Below, in pieces: positions 19,405-31,800 of a DNA stretch of 64,000 nt. A program made the position numbers and the translations under genes. The notes below the pieces were generated by a model that saw only the letters and a program-made list of their open reading frames with translations, made no database searches and was not told where the DNA came from. Every line of letters starts with the position of its first letter. The first letter of the stretch is position 1. The DNA comes from Rotaria sp. Silwood1 (lineage: Eukaryota > Rotifera > Eurotatoria > Philodinida > Philodinidae): assembly GCA_905250075.1 (NCBI GenBank), contig CAJNOP010000001.1, positions 5,723,126 to 5,787,125 of the forward strand, read 5' to 3'.

Positions 19405-19778
19405 TTAATAATAAATAAACCAAGCAAATGTTCTAATTTGTATAAAAAAAAAAATCTCGCGTTATAATAGATTAGTGTTTATGTTTGATCATTTGTTTTT
19501 TTTTTTGTTCAGGGCTGTTTGTCAGAAGTAGATTTTTTGTTTTGGAGAGATAATAGACAATAGAATTTCTCCAATTCGACAATTTTATTATTAAGAAAAC
19601 AAATGTGCTTAAAATTGTTTTCTTTGTCTCGTATTTGTTCGATTTCGTTCTTTGTTTTTTTCTTTTCGGTATATGTTTGTGTGTGTAACTCAATAAAACA
19701 ACAAAAAAAAAGGACTGTAAAATGGATTAACTTGATTGATTTGTTTTGTATATTGTAGATTAAAACGAGAATATTAAT
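19405..19778. other. Intergenic spacer
   Basis: A 374-bp spacer between the zinc-finger gene and VAC14, both on the plus strand. It is rich in T/TTTG runs. No gene is seen. Confidence 0.5.
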
Positions 19779-22700
19779 ATGAGTGATCGAGATTATTTAC
19801 CTTTATCAGCTACATTAGTGAAAACATTAACTGATAAATTATATGAAAAACGTAAAACAGCTGCACTTGAGATTGAAAAGTAAGAAGAAAAAAATATTTA
19901 ATTCATGTAATTATATATATATATTCAGAATGGTACGAGAATTAATAGCTGTTCAAAATTATGAACAAATTGAACGAATTTGTAAAATACTCAGTGAACA
20001 ATTTGTTTTATCACAAAATGGAAACTTTCGTCGTGGTGGTTTAATAGGTATTGCAGCATTAGCAATAGCATGTGGCAAAGTTGTATCAGAATATTTTCTT
20101 TTGGTTTTGCTTTTTTTTTTTACAATTTTTTTTTTAATTAGGAAGCGCAAAGATTTAAATCATATCTTGTACCACCTGTTTTACAATGTTTTCTTGATAA
20201 TGATCCAAAAGTTCGATATTATGCATGTGAATCATTGTATAATATAGCAAAAGTTCTTCGAACAGTAACACTTTCTTATTTTAATGAAATATTTGATTGC
20301 CTTTCGAAAGTAAGATTTATATTACAAGTAAAAGTATATTTAGTTTTGTTTCTTCATTCTTAGCTTGTATGCGATCTTGAACCAACAGTAAAAAGTGGAG
20401 CTGAACTTTGGTAATATTTTCTTTTATTTTAGAAAAATGTGATCAATATAACAATCAGATTTAGATTAATATAAATGTTCGGAGATAATAAAAACTCATT
20501 GGATTTGCTTCTAAATTTATGATAGCTTTCGTATGTTATCGAAAATTTTATAATGTCCACGAGAGAATCTAATGTCCTTGAATTAAATTCTGCCTCAAGT
20601 AATACTAGTTAGTATGATTTACTTATGATTTAAGCAAAAATGACCATATTTTATTATACAAACATGAACAAGAAATAAAATGGAAATTTTATACATTGGT
20701 GTGATAAAATATAATCACAACAGATCAAGATGACTAGTAAAATCGCATTAGAGAACCACCCAAATCGATACTCACCATTTGAGCTCAGATTGGATCTACA
20801 ATGATGGCATGGTGGAATTAGCAAAAGTCGAAAAGAGTGTGTCTCTAGAAGTTGTCGCAGCTGAGTTATGATCGTTTTGATGGATTTTCGATGTGAAATT
20901 ATGTCCATTGACAGATCTAATGAATCTTAGAATATCTTGAAAGTTTTAGCCGAGAAGAATGTTCTTTTGTTGAGATATCAAATTTTGAAAGAATATTCAC
21001 TTTCGATAGGCATGATATAAAAATAGAGTTTCTTTGAGGCTTCAATATCTCAATAAAAGAACAGTTTTTTCCACTGAAAATTTCAGAGTATTCTAAGAAT
21101 CATTAAATCTACTTGTAGTCGAAACTTCGAAAGTTGATTTTTTAGTTAATTCGCACAGCTGGATCAGAAATTCAGTGCAACAAATATAACTCAGCTTTAA
21201 AGACCCTTGACAACAAACTATTTTAGGTTGTAGCAAGACTTCCTAGTGGGCCCAATATGATTTGAAACTACTGGTATCTATTCGCGTGATTTCCTCGTCA
21301 GCATGCTTGAATCGTTGCAATATCATATTGTAAATTGAGAAACACAAGCTTCGAAAACTTATTTGATTGAGATGACCATTCGTTTCTGTTTTTTTTTAGT
21401 GATCGTTTATTGAAAGATATTGTAATTGAAACATGCACTCAATTTGAAGTTATTGCTTTTATTCCACTTTTGCGTGAACGAATTTACGTTCGTAATGCAT
21501 TTACTCGACAATTTATTGTTTCTTGGGTATGATAATATGAATAAAAACCTTATGAAATATATTCCTATTTGATTTTTGTTTTTATTTTTATTTATTAAGG
21601 TATCTCTGCTTACATCAGTACCAGAATTTGATATGGTGCAATATTTACCAGAAATTATGGATGGTTTATTTCATATTTTAGGTGATCCTAATCCAGAAAT
21701 TCGTAAATCGTAATATTTTCTATTAATTAATAAAGAAATTTGTTTTAATTTAAATTCTTTTTTAAGTTGCGAGATATTATTTAGTGAATTTTTATCTATT
21801 TTAAAAACATCTCAAGTTCAACCAGATATGTTTGAAGATATGACTCGAATTTTAATACAAAATAGCCAATCATCAGGTAATTAAATTTGAATTTTGTTTT
21901 ATTCGATTAAAATATAGTAAAAAAAAATAATAATAATAAAATATTGATTAATAAAATGGAGTTAAACATTCAATAGGAGTATCCATACCACTTTTTACAA
22001 CTATCAAACCAGATGGTAAAAAAAATCAAAATATTTTCTTTCTATCTATAGTTATCCGTTACTTTATAAATCATTAACGCTTTAATAGAAATACATCGAA
22101 ATTATGTTGATATTTTACAATTACTTCTTCTTTGAAAAATACGATTATACAATATCTTCTGGGTGCGCATTTAGAAAAAGGAGAAAACAAAAAGAAAAAG
22201 CTTCTTTACTAATATCTATCTTTGAATAATTGATTAATTTTTTTTTCAGACGATTTAATTCAATATACAGCATTACATTGGCTACGCGAATTTCTTAATA
22301 TGTCGAAATGTCATCAAGTACTTTTACCTCATTCAGCTGGATTATTATCAGCTGTACTTCCATGTTTTTCATATGATGATGATAGCCGTCAAAATATCCT
22401 TTTCTTTTGTTGATTTTGTTTTTGTTCTTTCTTTCATAATTGTTTTTTATTTTTGCTACATATTTTTCCTTAACCATCATCTACACACATTCGAGAGTCA
22501 GCCAAAGAGATTAATTCAATTTTACGGCAATTAATTAAAAATGAAAGTACTAAAAAAAGCAATGAGATCAATGCTATTCATAAGTAATATTTTAAGAAAA
22601 TGAATATCTATATTCAATAGAATATTGTTGTTTTTTAGTTTACCAGATTTGACTATAACAAAAATGGTCGAAGTACTTAAAACTCAAATACAATCGGGTG

Positions 22701-25700
22701 CTTCACCATCACGTATTATTGCATTAGGTTGGGTTCATCATCTATTTGAATGTCTTCAAGATCAGGTAATTTGTTGAGAAATCGATATTATCGACATAAA
22801 TGACAGAAAAGTTAGTCCACATAGATGGAGAGATGCTGAGGATATGGAAAATTCTTTTTTCTAGGAAATTTCAATTTCATCACATTATTATACAATAAAT
22901 GATACACCCTAATAAATACCGATGCAAGCCTTTCAGAGTTAGCCGGGTTGTAAAGTATTTGAAAATGGAACATGTGTGAACGACAACAAGAGTTATACGA
23001 ACACCCATGCATCAATTTTATCCTTTTCTTCACTTACATAATTGTGAGCTTGCTAACATTTTAGTTACTTAATGGAACTTTTGAGAATAGTTAATAGTAA
23101 CAAAGTGAATTTTCCGATTGAACCTAAGTCCAAAGATATACATTTCATTTCTATCTACTATCTATATTAAAATCAATTTTTTTACGTATATTTTCTCGAG
23201 AACTGAAATAAATTTCGATGAAATTTTACTCATTGTCATTTCATTTGAATTTTCTAAAAATAAGAACTCACCATGCCATGAATTGATTCGCACTATCTCT
23301 AGTGTTGTCTCTGCATCTATAAGTACTAATGGTAGATCTGCAATTGATTGCTGATCGGAAAATAACCATCAGTATACATTCATAGAATGACAGTTTCAAT
23401 TTAATTTGCATCACACGGATTGTGTTAATGTGATTTAACTCTTATTTGAGATTTAGATGAAAAAAGAACAATTAAATTGACTTTTAAACCTTTTTTTTTC
23501 TCTATCATATTTCAACCAAAGAATTATTAATTTCGAGCAGATCGAGTCTGAAAACTCAAAAGAATAATGATTTATTGAATGTTTTTTTTTTTATTAGTTT
23601 TAGTTGTATACTCAAATCAGCGGATATTTTAACTATAATCCTTAAAATATACTTTTGTACAACAATAAATATTTTCTCTTTTACTATTTTATAGATGGCT
23701 TCACATATCGATGTTCTATTTCCAACATTATTTCGTGTATTAAGCGATCCATCTGATGAGGTAAATATTAAAAAAATAATTGTATTCCATTTTCTATGAT
23801 CTAAGTAAGCTCTTTTCCAGACGGGCAGTTATCCTACCAAGGTAATCTATAAATCCCTATGATTCGCATGAATTAAAAATAAATAAATAAACACACATAT
23901 TTTAAAGTTACATTTAAATCATATAATTTCATAATTGCTAAAGCACAAAAAATTCTAATTGTCTCCTTCTTTGCACGCAGTCTCCAACATCAGTAACTAC
24001 TACATATTCACCATTATTATTACGAAAAAAGTTTAATAAACAGCAACATCCATATACGACAGAAGTAAGAAAATGTACAAGAATTTAAAAAAACAAAACG
24101 CCTTGTTCTGCATATACGCTCTTGTTTTTGTTTTCATATGGGATTGGATTTTGGTGAAAATAGATATACACATACATTATATTGTCAATTGATCTGCTTT
24201 TATGATTCTCGCTCGTTTAATTATAGTTTAATTTTCTTTTTTTTAAATAAAAAACAATCTGAAATAAGTTCATATATGTTTTTTTTAAGGCTGTGCTTTT
24301 GGTTTTACAAGTTTTTGCATTAATATCAACATCAAATCGAACAAATACAGATAGAAATTATAATGATTATTTTACAAAATTTATTATTGTACTTATGGAT
24401 TTATTTCGTACAGATCGACCGCTTTTAGAAGCTCGTGGATCATTTATTATTCGGTTTGTAGATTATATTTAACGTTTTTTGTGCATTCTGATATGATACA
24501 TTTGTTTAGATTTTAGCCTTCATATCTAATTCAAATGTTTTCTTTTTGTGAAATAATATTACTAATGAGTAGTTAAGCCTACAACGAGAAAGATAGATCT
24601 ACTCTATCATAGAGACCAGAATGCATCCACATATGCAAAGATTTGCTTTATTTTTTTTTTGAAATGATATTTTTGTCAGTCACTATTTTAAAGTCTATAG
24701 TAAAAATTTTCGTTCTCTTTGCGCACATGGTAAAATACATTTACATTATCATTTTTACATTTTAAGAGAGGTTGAATCATGCTGAATATTGTCGAAATTG
24801 AATATGCAATGAATGCATAGCGACATGACAGATAGTTTTCTTATTTTCTATATAGATGATACCATGTTTCACATTACCGTTTTTTCATATATGTGATAGT
24901 TTTGAGGATTTTTTCTTAGATATTGTCGTTGCAAATAACAGTAGCGTCTTCAAATTTTACATTTTACTTCGTATGAATTTGATTAAAGGTTATGATATTA
25001 CTAAAAAGTTAATAATTTGACCTTCTATTCAGTGTTTTATCCAGATCTTCTCTTCCTGAGAAGCGAACATCTAGTTTTTGAAGTACAAATACTTAGTAGA
25101 TGGTCACGAATATACATTGTTGGTGTAAGTACTGAAACACTGAACAGTGAGTCACTGACATAGGGTCTACTGAAGCATCGATGTCCATTTAAAGCCTTGA
25201 CACCCGTATTCTCTGTAATATAGAGACACTGACTTCATCAACATATGCTCTTATTGTAGTGGAGTGCTGCAGTAAACATTGATTTCGATGTAGTCAGTGT
25301 GACATTAGTGGTCAGTAAATTGAAACTGTACATTGCTATATGTGTTACAAAAACTACAAACTCCACATGGGTCAAACCGATCTTCTGAGGGGTACCACTT
25401 TTTGACCCTCACGCTTGATAAAACACTGCTTCTATTGATTATCTTAATCGTTGATATATTCGTTATAATACTCACTGTTTTAATACTATTTCGAATCTAA
25501 TTAACCAAATCATTAAAATATTAGACATAATTGAATCATTGTTAAGTCATGAGAATACATTCATAGAGTCCTTGATTATGTTGTAGTTTTGTTTTTATTT
25601 AGGCAATTATGTATGCTTCTTTCACCCGAAGATATATATAAAACATTATCTGAAACATTAGCTAATGAACCTGATACTAATTTTGCTTCAATAATGGTTA

Positions 25701-27009
25701 AAATTCTTAGTTCAATATTATTAACCTCAACAGAATTATATGATTTAAGAGTTAAATTAAAAAATTTACAAACAATAGAAAGTGCTGATTTATTTGTATG
25801 TCTTTATAAAACATGGTGTCATAATCCAATAGCATTAGTTGCATTATGTTTTTTATCACAAAATTATGATCATGCTTGTACACTTGTTCAATTATTGTAA
25901 ATAATTTATTAATTTATATTTTATATATATTTATTTAAATAGATTGGTGCATTTTTCTTTTTTTCTTATAGTGCGGAAATTGAAGTGACTGTTGATTTTT
26001 TAATTGAAATCGACAAACTTGTTCAACTACTTGAATCACCTATTTTTACATGTAAGAAAAAAAGAATTATTTTTACAATCCTAAACAAAAGTAGCTCTCC
26101 TTCCATGAATTGCTACTATTTTGCATGACATTGAACTGTAATACTTTGGATGCATGCACACGATTATAAATCCTTATCGCAAGTATTAGAGAAACATCGA
26201 TCGGTTCACATGTACTGAAGTTATGATTCAAACATTATCTTCCTTTGATGAAAAGCATATTCAGAGGAAAAATACATTTAAAAAGTTTTTTGTTTATCAT
26301 TTTGCTATTCCATCAGTTACTACTGCTTTTTCTTGTGCTACAGGCAGTCTTGTATGTTGTTTTTATTTTCACCAAAGTCTGCGGCATAAGGGGAAGATGA
26401 TGGGTGAATTATAGATTCAATATATGTGAACTGATGCAGGGCAGACTAATGCTTACAATAAGAATTAATTGTTGCATGGATGTACTCAAAATATTAGCTG
26501 AATCTCATGAATAATAGAAGTACTTCATAGAAAGCAATTGATTTTGTTCCTCACCATACATTCAAGGTTTTCCTTAATTTTTTCTAGTGAACGTTAATTT
26601 CATATTTTTAGATCTTCGCTTGGCACTTCTTGATGTAGAAAATAATCAAACATTAATTCGTGCATTATGTGGTTTATTAATGTTATTACCGGGTAAAACA
26701 GATGCATTTCATATATTAAGAAGACGTCTTGAATGTGTACCGAATTTTATTGATAAATTTACATCAGTTGATAAACGCATTGTTAAGTAAGACTTTAATT
26801 CTGAAAAAAAAACCTACACACAATTATTTGAATTTTTTTTTTATTTTTCTAGTTTATCAATAAATACTAAAGAAAATGGAACTATAAATGATTCACGTAA
26901 AAATATTAATTTTGATGAATTACAACAATATTATTTATCTATACAGAACAAACATGTAGATTCAAAAAGACAAAGATATCGTTATGCACCTACGTCCGAT
27001 GGCTTATAA
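19779..27009 (+). CDS. VAC14: VAC14, scaffold of the PIKfyve complex
   Basis: HEAT-repeat scaffold that holds the PIKfyve kinase and FIG4 phosphatase, controlling PtdIns(3,5)P2 on endosomes and lysosomes. The N terminus [26 protein letters not shown] matches the family start in order and spacing. Later landmarks include [158 protein letters not shown] and LCGLLMLLP. The C terminus is [10 protein letters not shown]. Long introns (20411-21399, about 22768-23694, about 24456-25602, about 26053-26610) alternate with very short ones. One intron is AT-AC (22394-22486), and two extra phase-0 exons interrupt a normally continuous stretch. Confidence 0.95.
20869..21197. repeat. Foldback repeat in VAC14 intron
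   Basis: Core arms 20913-20979 and about 21040-21110 pair: AGATCTAATGAATCTTAGAATA on the left corresponds to the reverse complement AGATTTAATGATTCTTAGAATA on the right, then TGTTCTTTTGTTGAGATATC corresponds to TGTTCTTTTATTGAGATATC. AGCTGAGTTAT flanks both arms (20869 and 21186-21196). Weaker similarity may extend to about 20770 and 21290. It occupies the centre of the 989-bp intron. Confidence 0.7.
22394..22486 (+). other. U12-type AT-AC intron in VAC14
   Basis: The exon ends CGT CAA A; the intron begins ATATCCTTTT, the U12 5' splice-site consensus. Near its end it has TTCCTTAAC, the U12 branch-site consensus, about 12 nt before a terminal CTACAC. Joining A with AC ATT CGA GAG restores the frame and the conserved stretch ([15 protein letters not shown]). 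No GT..AG alternative keeps this reading frame. The intron is 93 bp. Confidence 0.88.
23821..23841 (+). other. VAC14: Candidate 21-nt microexon of VAC14
   Basis: Flanked by TTTTCCAG and GTAATC and encoding TGSYPTK in phase 0. In other animals the VAC14 segment corresponding to SDE and AVLLVLQVF is contiguous, so this exon and the next look like insertions, probably alternatively spliced. Confidence 0.55.
23981..24064 (+). other. VAC14: Candidate 84-nt cassette exon of VAC14
   Basis: Flanked by ACGCAG and GTAAG and encoding 28 residues ([18 protein letters not shown] and onward) in phase 0. It sits between conserved coding segments ending at 23760 and beginning at 24290. It is absent from the family alignment I recall, so it is probably optional. 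Confidence 0.5.
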
Positions 27010-28876
27010 GAATAAAAGTTCAAATGACTTTATTTTAAAATTAGATTTTTTTAAATGACTTTTATTCTGTATGATTAAGTTTTTTCTTTTGTTATTGTCT
27101 TTTTATGATTCTGTTGATGTTGTCTTTATTAAAAATGATTTGGTATTGTCATCAAGGTTATTACCATGTATTTATTTATTTGAAACGTTGTTTTAGAATT
27201 TTATCAACAAAATTATAGATTAGATTATGAATATTTGTGCATATAAGAATTATGAAGTCCTGAGCTGACTCATATATAATTCCATTTAAAAATGTATTGT
27301 TCGAGAAATATTATTGAATTTGGAAATATGAATTACAAAAAATTTCTAGTTAATTAATTAATTTAAAATAAATACTTGATTGCTTGATATTAATAGCAAT
27401 GTTTAATTTGATTTTTATTCTTATTTTAAATTAAGGCGAAAAACTATAGTAGGAACTCATAAAATTTAATGAAATGCTAAACTCATCAGAAAAAGATAAT
27501 CTTAAACATTAAAATAAGAACAAACATCTACGCTAGTGCCACTTTAGACTGTTGGTTATTCTTTTTTTTTTGTATTTCTCAAAATTTGAATAGCCATCAA
27601 AAGTGATTGAGTTTATTCAATTTCATATTGAGACATTGCCTGTTTTATCTGTCAATTTACACCAAGTTTTGCAAAAATATTAGAACAAGAATAGAAAAAT
27701 AGATACTATTGGTTATCAGCGATTGCATTTTAAATTTAAATAAGTAAACGCGTTGAAAAAAACAACGTTCTTGCACAGCATTTTGAGAAATATTATATCA
27801 GTGAACGATTATTATTCAGATAATATGCTTTAATTTAAATAAACATATTTGAGTCGTTTGAAGAGAACTGTTCAAGAATCAATTATTGAATCGATTTCTA
27901 TATGTAACTGTATTTTTAATTTATAGTCACATTTGAATATTTTGTGTGAATTGGGAAAGTGACATAGAGACAGAAATATTAATGAATACTGATAATGCTC
28001 TGTTAATTATTCTGACATAGTGGTTCTTCATTGAAGAAAATTCCGAATTAATCTTTCATCGTTTACCTTCTGACTTGATAAAATATTGTCTAGTGAATTT
28101 TGTATAAAATATTCAAGATAGATTTGATTTTTAGTTGATTAAAGAAATTAACAAATACAATTTTACATAGCAGATATTTACATGCCATCACAATAGTATT
28201 TATATTATCATTATTAATACTTTTACATAGTAATATTTTTTCATCTGTACGATTGTTTGATCAATTGGATTCTCATGTATGAACTCTTAGAATGAGAAAG
28301 ATGTTATCAGAAGTGATTCAGCCAGGTGAAGAGTGTGAATGTGTGACAACTTTCGACCATTCAATCATGAAAAATTATTGTTTTTCCCTGTACAACCGAA
28401 CATTTTTCTTATGTTCTCTTGAAAAAAAATTTACACCCTGTCGAAAACATAGTGACACAATCTTTTCTTTTAATGTTGGCTGTAACTGTTAAAACAATTA
28501 TTGTCATTATCATATTGCATCATCAAATGATGGTTTTATAATTAAAATAGAAAGCATTTGTATATTGCACAACAATAGTCATTTATCGTAAGTCTATTAA
28601 AATCTTATTAAGTCGATGTTTGAAAACAAAATCATTAATGTAATTTCTCTTTTATCGAAATCATTTGTGTAATAATTGATAAGAAATACAGAGGTCTCAT
28701 ATGCTATCAAAATTGTTTTTCAAATAACCAATCATAAATCGTGCATGAGTCATACATGAGTTAGACGAAAAGACAACAAGCAAGCAAGCACGCGGTACGG
28801 CACATAGGTAACTTGCATATGTATGAATTGCATTCGAAGTTTAAACATAAAAAAAAAAAGTTCATTTTAGATTAAA
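27010..28876. other. Intergenic, no gene seen
   Basis: About 1.9 kb of AT-rich sequence between VAC14 and Beclin 1. A 66-codon plus-strand frame at 28292-28492 has many cysteines but no splice context or family resemblance. The 85 bases before 28877 are relatively GC-rich (AAGCAAGCACGCGG) and may contain the Beclin promoter. Confidence 0.5.
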
Positions 28877-31800
28877 ATGACGACGAATGCTCCCAAATCT
28901 CCTTTACCACAATTTGTTTGTCAAGTATGTGGTGGTTTTCTTCAACAAGATTCGTCATTAGACACAATCGATGAACAAATGATTAAACCAATTGGTAATA
29001 AAAAAAAATAAACATGAATTTTTTCAATTTTCAATATTATGTTTTCTTCATTTAAGCATCTAGTGCAACAATTTGTGATGAATCTTATAATGAATTACAA
29101 CAAGGCGGTGTATGTACAATCTTAAAGATAGTCTTTTTGTATATTTATATATTTATTTTAGTCCGATGGTACTATTGTCATTCGTAAAACATTAGGTCGA
29201 AAACGATTGTATGTTCGATATAATTAAAAATATATATAAAATTCTTTTTTTTTTTATATTGCTAGATCACAGAGTAGTCTTGATAGTACAAATGGTTTTG
29301 CATTTGTTGCTCATGATTTAAATAAAGATATAGAACAAAAATCTATGCGTGAATATCGCATTGATATTAATGTAATAAGACTTTTTTCTTTTTAAATTGA
29401 AATCATCTTTTTTTTTTGTTTTTTTTTCTAAATGATAGATACATGAAAGATTATATGATTTTCTTTCTGAACAATATACATTCGACCATCCACTATGTCA
29501 AGTATGAAGAATTTTGAAAAATCATAAATTTTTATTCATTTTTTTTTGTTCATCAATAAAATTAGGAATGTACAGATACACTTTTGGATAAACTTGATGT
29601 TGATTTACAAATGGCAACACATGAATTAACAAGTTATAAGTAAAAATAAAAATAGAGAAAAGAATTTTTTTTCGAAAACATTAATTTCTTGTTTTTTGTT
29701 TTGTAGAAAATTACTTGAACAGCTTAATTTATCAGCGAATGGTCAACAAGAAAATTATGAAAAATTAAAACAAGAATTAATTGAAGTAAGCAAAAGAAAA
29801 CGAGTACAATTTAAAATAGAAAATTATTTGATTATCTTGTTTTTTTTATATTATAGTTAGATAAAGAAGAAGAACGAATAAAAAATGAATTATTGAAATT
29901 GGAACAAGAAAATGAACGACTACAAAATGAATCTGAACAATTAACAAAAGAAGAACAATCATTAGAACAAGAAGAAATCAGGTGAATATACATATATATG
30001 TGAAATATTTCAATTGTTTCAATGGTACCACTTTTTCTAATCCATATACAAATTGATTATTTCTATTTAACCTAAACGAATAAATAATTTATCTACAGAG
30101 TAAACAAGGGACAGACATACATCGACGATGTTGATCGAATGATCAACTTGTTTTTAAATTTTATTTAAATACCGTCATCAATACGGTGATTAGTGGTATA
30201 AAATAAATCGATAATCATTGCACGTTCATCATACAATCATTTGTATTAATATTTTCGTCGGGATTGACTAGTGCTTGTTGGGTCCAAATATTTTGGACTC
30301 GGACTCGGTCGAATCGTACTTGGATACTTTCAATGAAATTCAGTAATTGGAACTGAATGATCGTTCGTCGAAGATGCAAGAATTTTTTCCATTTTTTTGT
30401 ATTTGGTAACTAACGCAACCTAGACATTTATTAGATGAGTAAAGGTCGTTGAGTCCACAATTTTCACATTCGAAACAATTCGACGAGTTCTAGAGTTGAT
30501 GCAATCATTGTGATAGTTGAACTAAAGTCTAAGATCTTTTGTTCAGTTTATATTCTTTTCAGTAGTGTGCAAATGCGGTTCAAACCTTTGTCTTGTGCAG
30601 ACTTTTCAATATTAGAAAATTCTTTTCTGGTGAAATTCAAGCAGTAAACATATCCAAATATTCAAGCCATTTTGATTCCAACAAAGACTTGCTTCCTCAG
30701 ATGGTTTGTTTGTGAAATATCGAATTTTTAAAATGAATCTTCTCCATAGAACTCAATATTTTTGAGTTTTAATCTGAAATATAAATGTTTTAAATTATAA
30801 AAGCAAATTGTAGCTTGAAAATCCAAAAGTACGATTTTACTGGAAATATTGCTTGAAAACATTCGATATTTCGTCAACAAAAGTCCAAGGAAATGAATTC
30901 TCTTCAGTTTTTCTCCATTTTATTAAGATGTCCTTACGACTAAAAAGTGCGTTAAACAATGTTGAACATTTAAAGATATTTGTTTGTCAACCCACTAATT
31001 ATTCTTTTTCTAATTTCAATATTATCGGTAGTGTTCTTTTTCATGAACGCTTCCAGAAAATTCTTCGGTGATAATTTTCTTACATACTCAATAATTAATG
31101 ATTAACTTGTATTTCTTTCTCTTTAAGATATTTACGTGATTATAATGAACAAAAACGTTTATTATTCGAAGCTGAAGATGAACAGAAAAGGTAAACATGA
31201 AAAAAAAAAGAAGAATGTTCATACAATTATTTGAATTTTTCTTTAGCATTGATAATCAAACAAAACATGCTCGTGCTCAATATGAAAAATTGAGTAAAAC
31301 AAATGCTTTCAATGCTGCATTTCATATATGGTCTATTAGAAAGATATTTATTTGTTCTTTAATTATTATTATTTTTCCTATTCAAATAAATAGGCATCAA
31401 GAACATTTCGGTACAATAAATGGTTTTCGACTAGGTCGTTTACCAAGCATTAATGTACAACATTTTTTTTTTCAAATATTTTCATGTCTTTCATTTTATA
31501 TTTAAATGAAATAGGTCGAATGGTCAGAAATCAATGCTGCTCTTGGTCAAGCTGCTTTATTACTTAATGCATTAGCTAAACGAGTCGATCTTCAATTTGC
31601 CAAGTAAAAATTATTTTATTAATCTATTTGAAATATTGTTATGTATATAAATAGATATAAAATTATTCCATTAGGAAGTCATTCTTATATAGAAGATTTA
31701 AATGAAAGTAAAAATGGAAAATTTGTACAATTACCACTTTATACAGGTCGACGACGTCTTACATGGGATACTCCGTAAGTTTTGTTTTGTTTTCTAATAT

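Noticed and set aside
28292..28492. Cysteine-containing 66-codon frame between VAC14 and Beclin
   Set aside because: No signal peptide, no splice context and no recognisable pattern in the cysteines.
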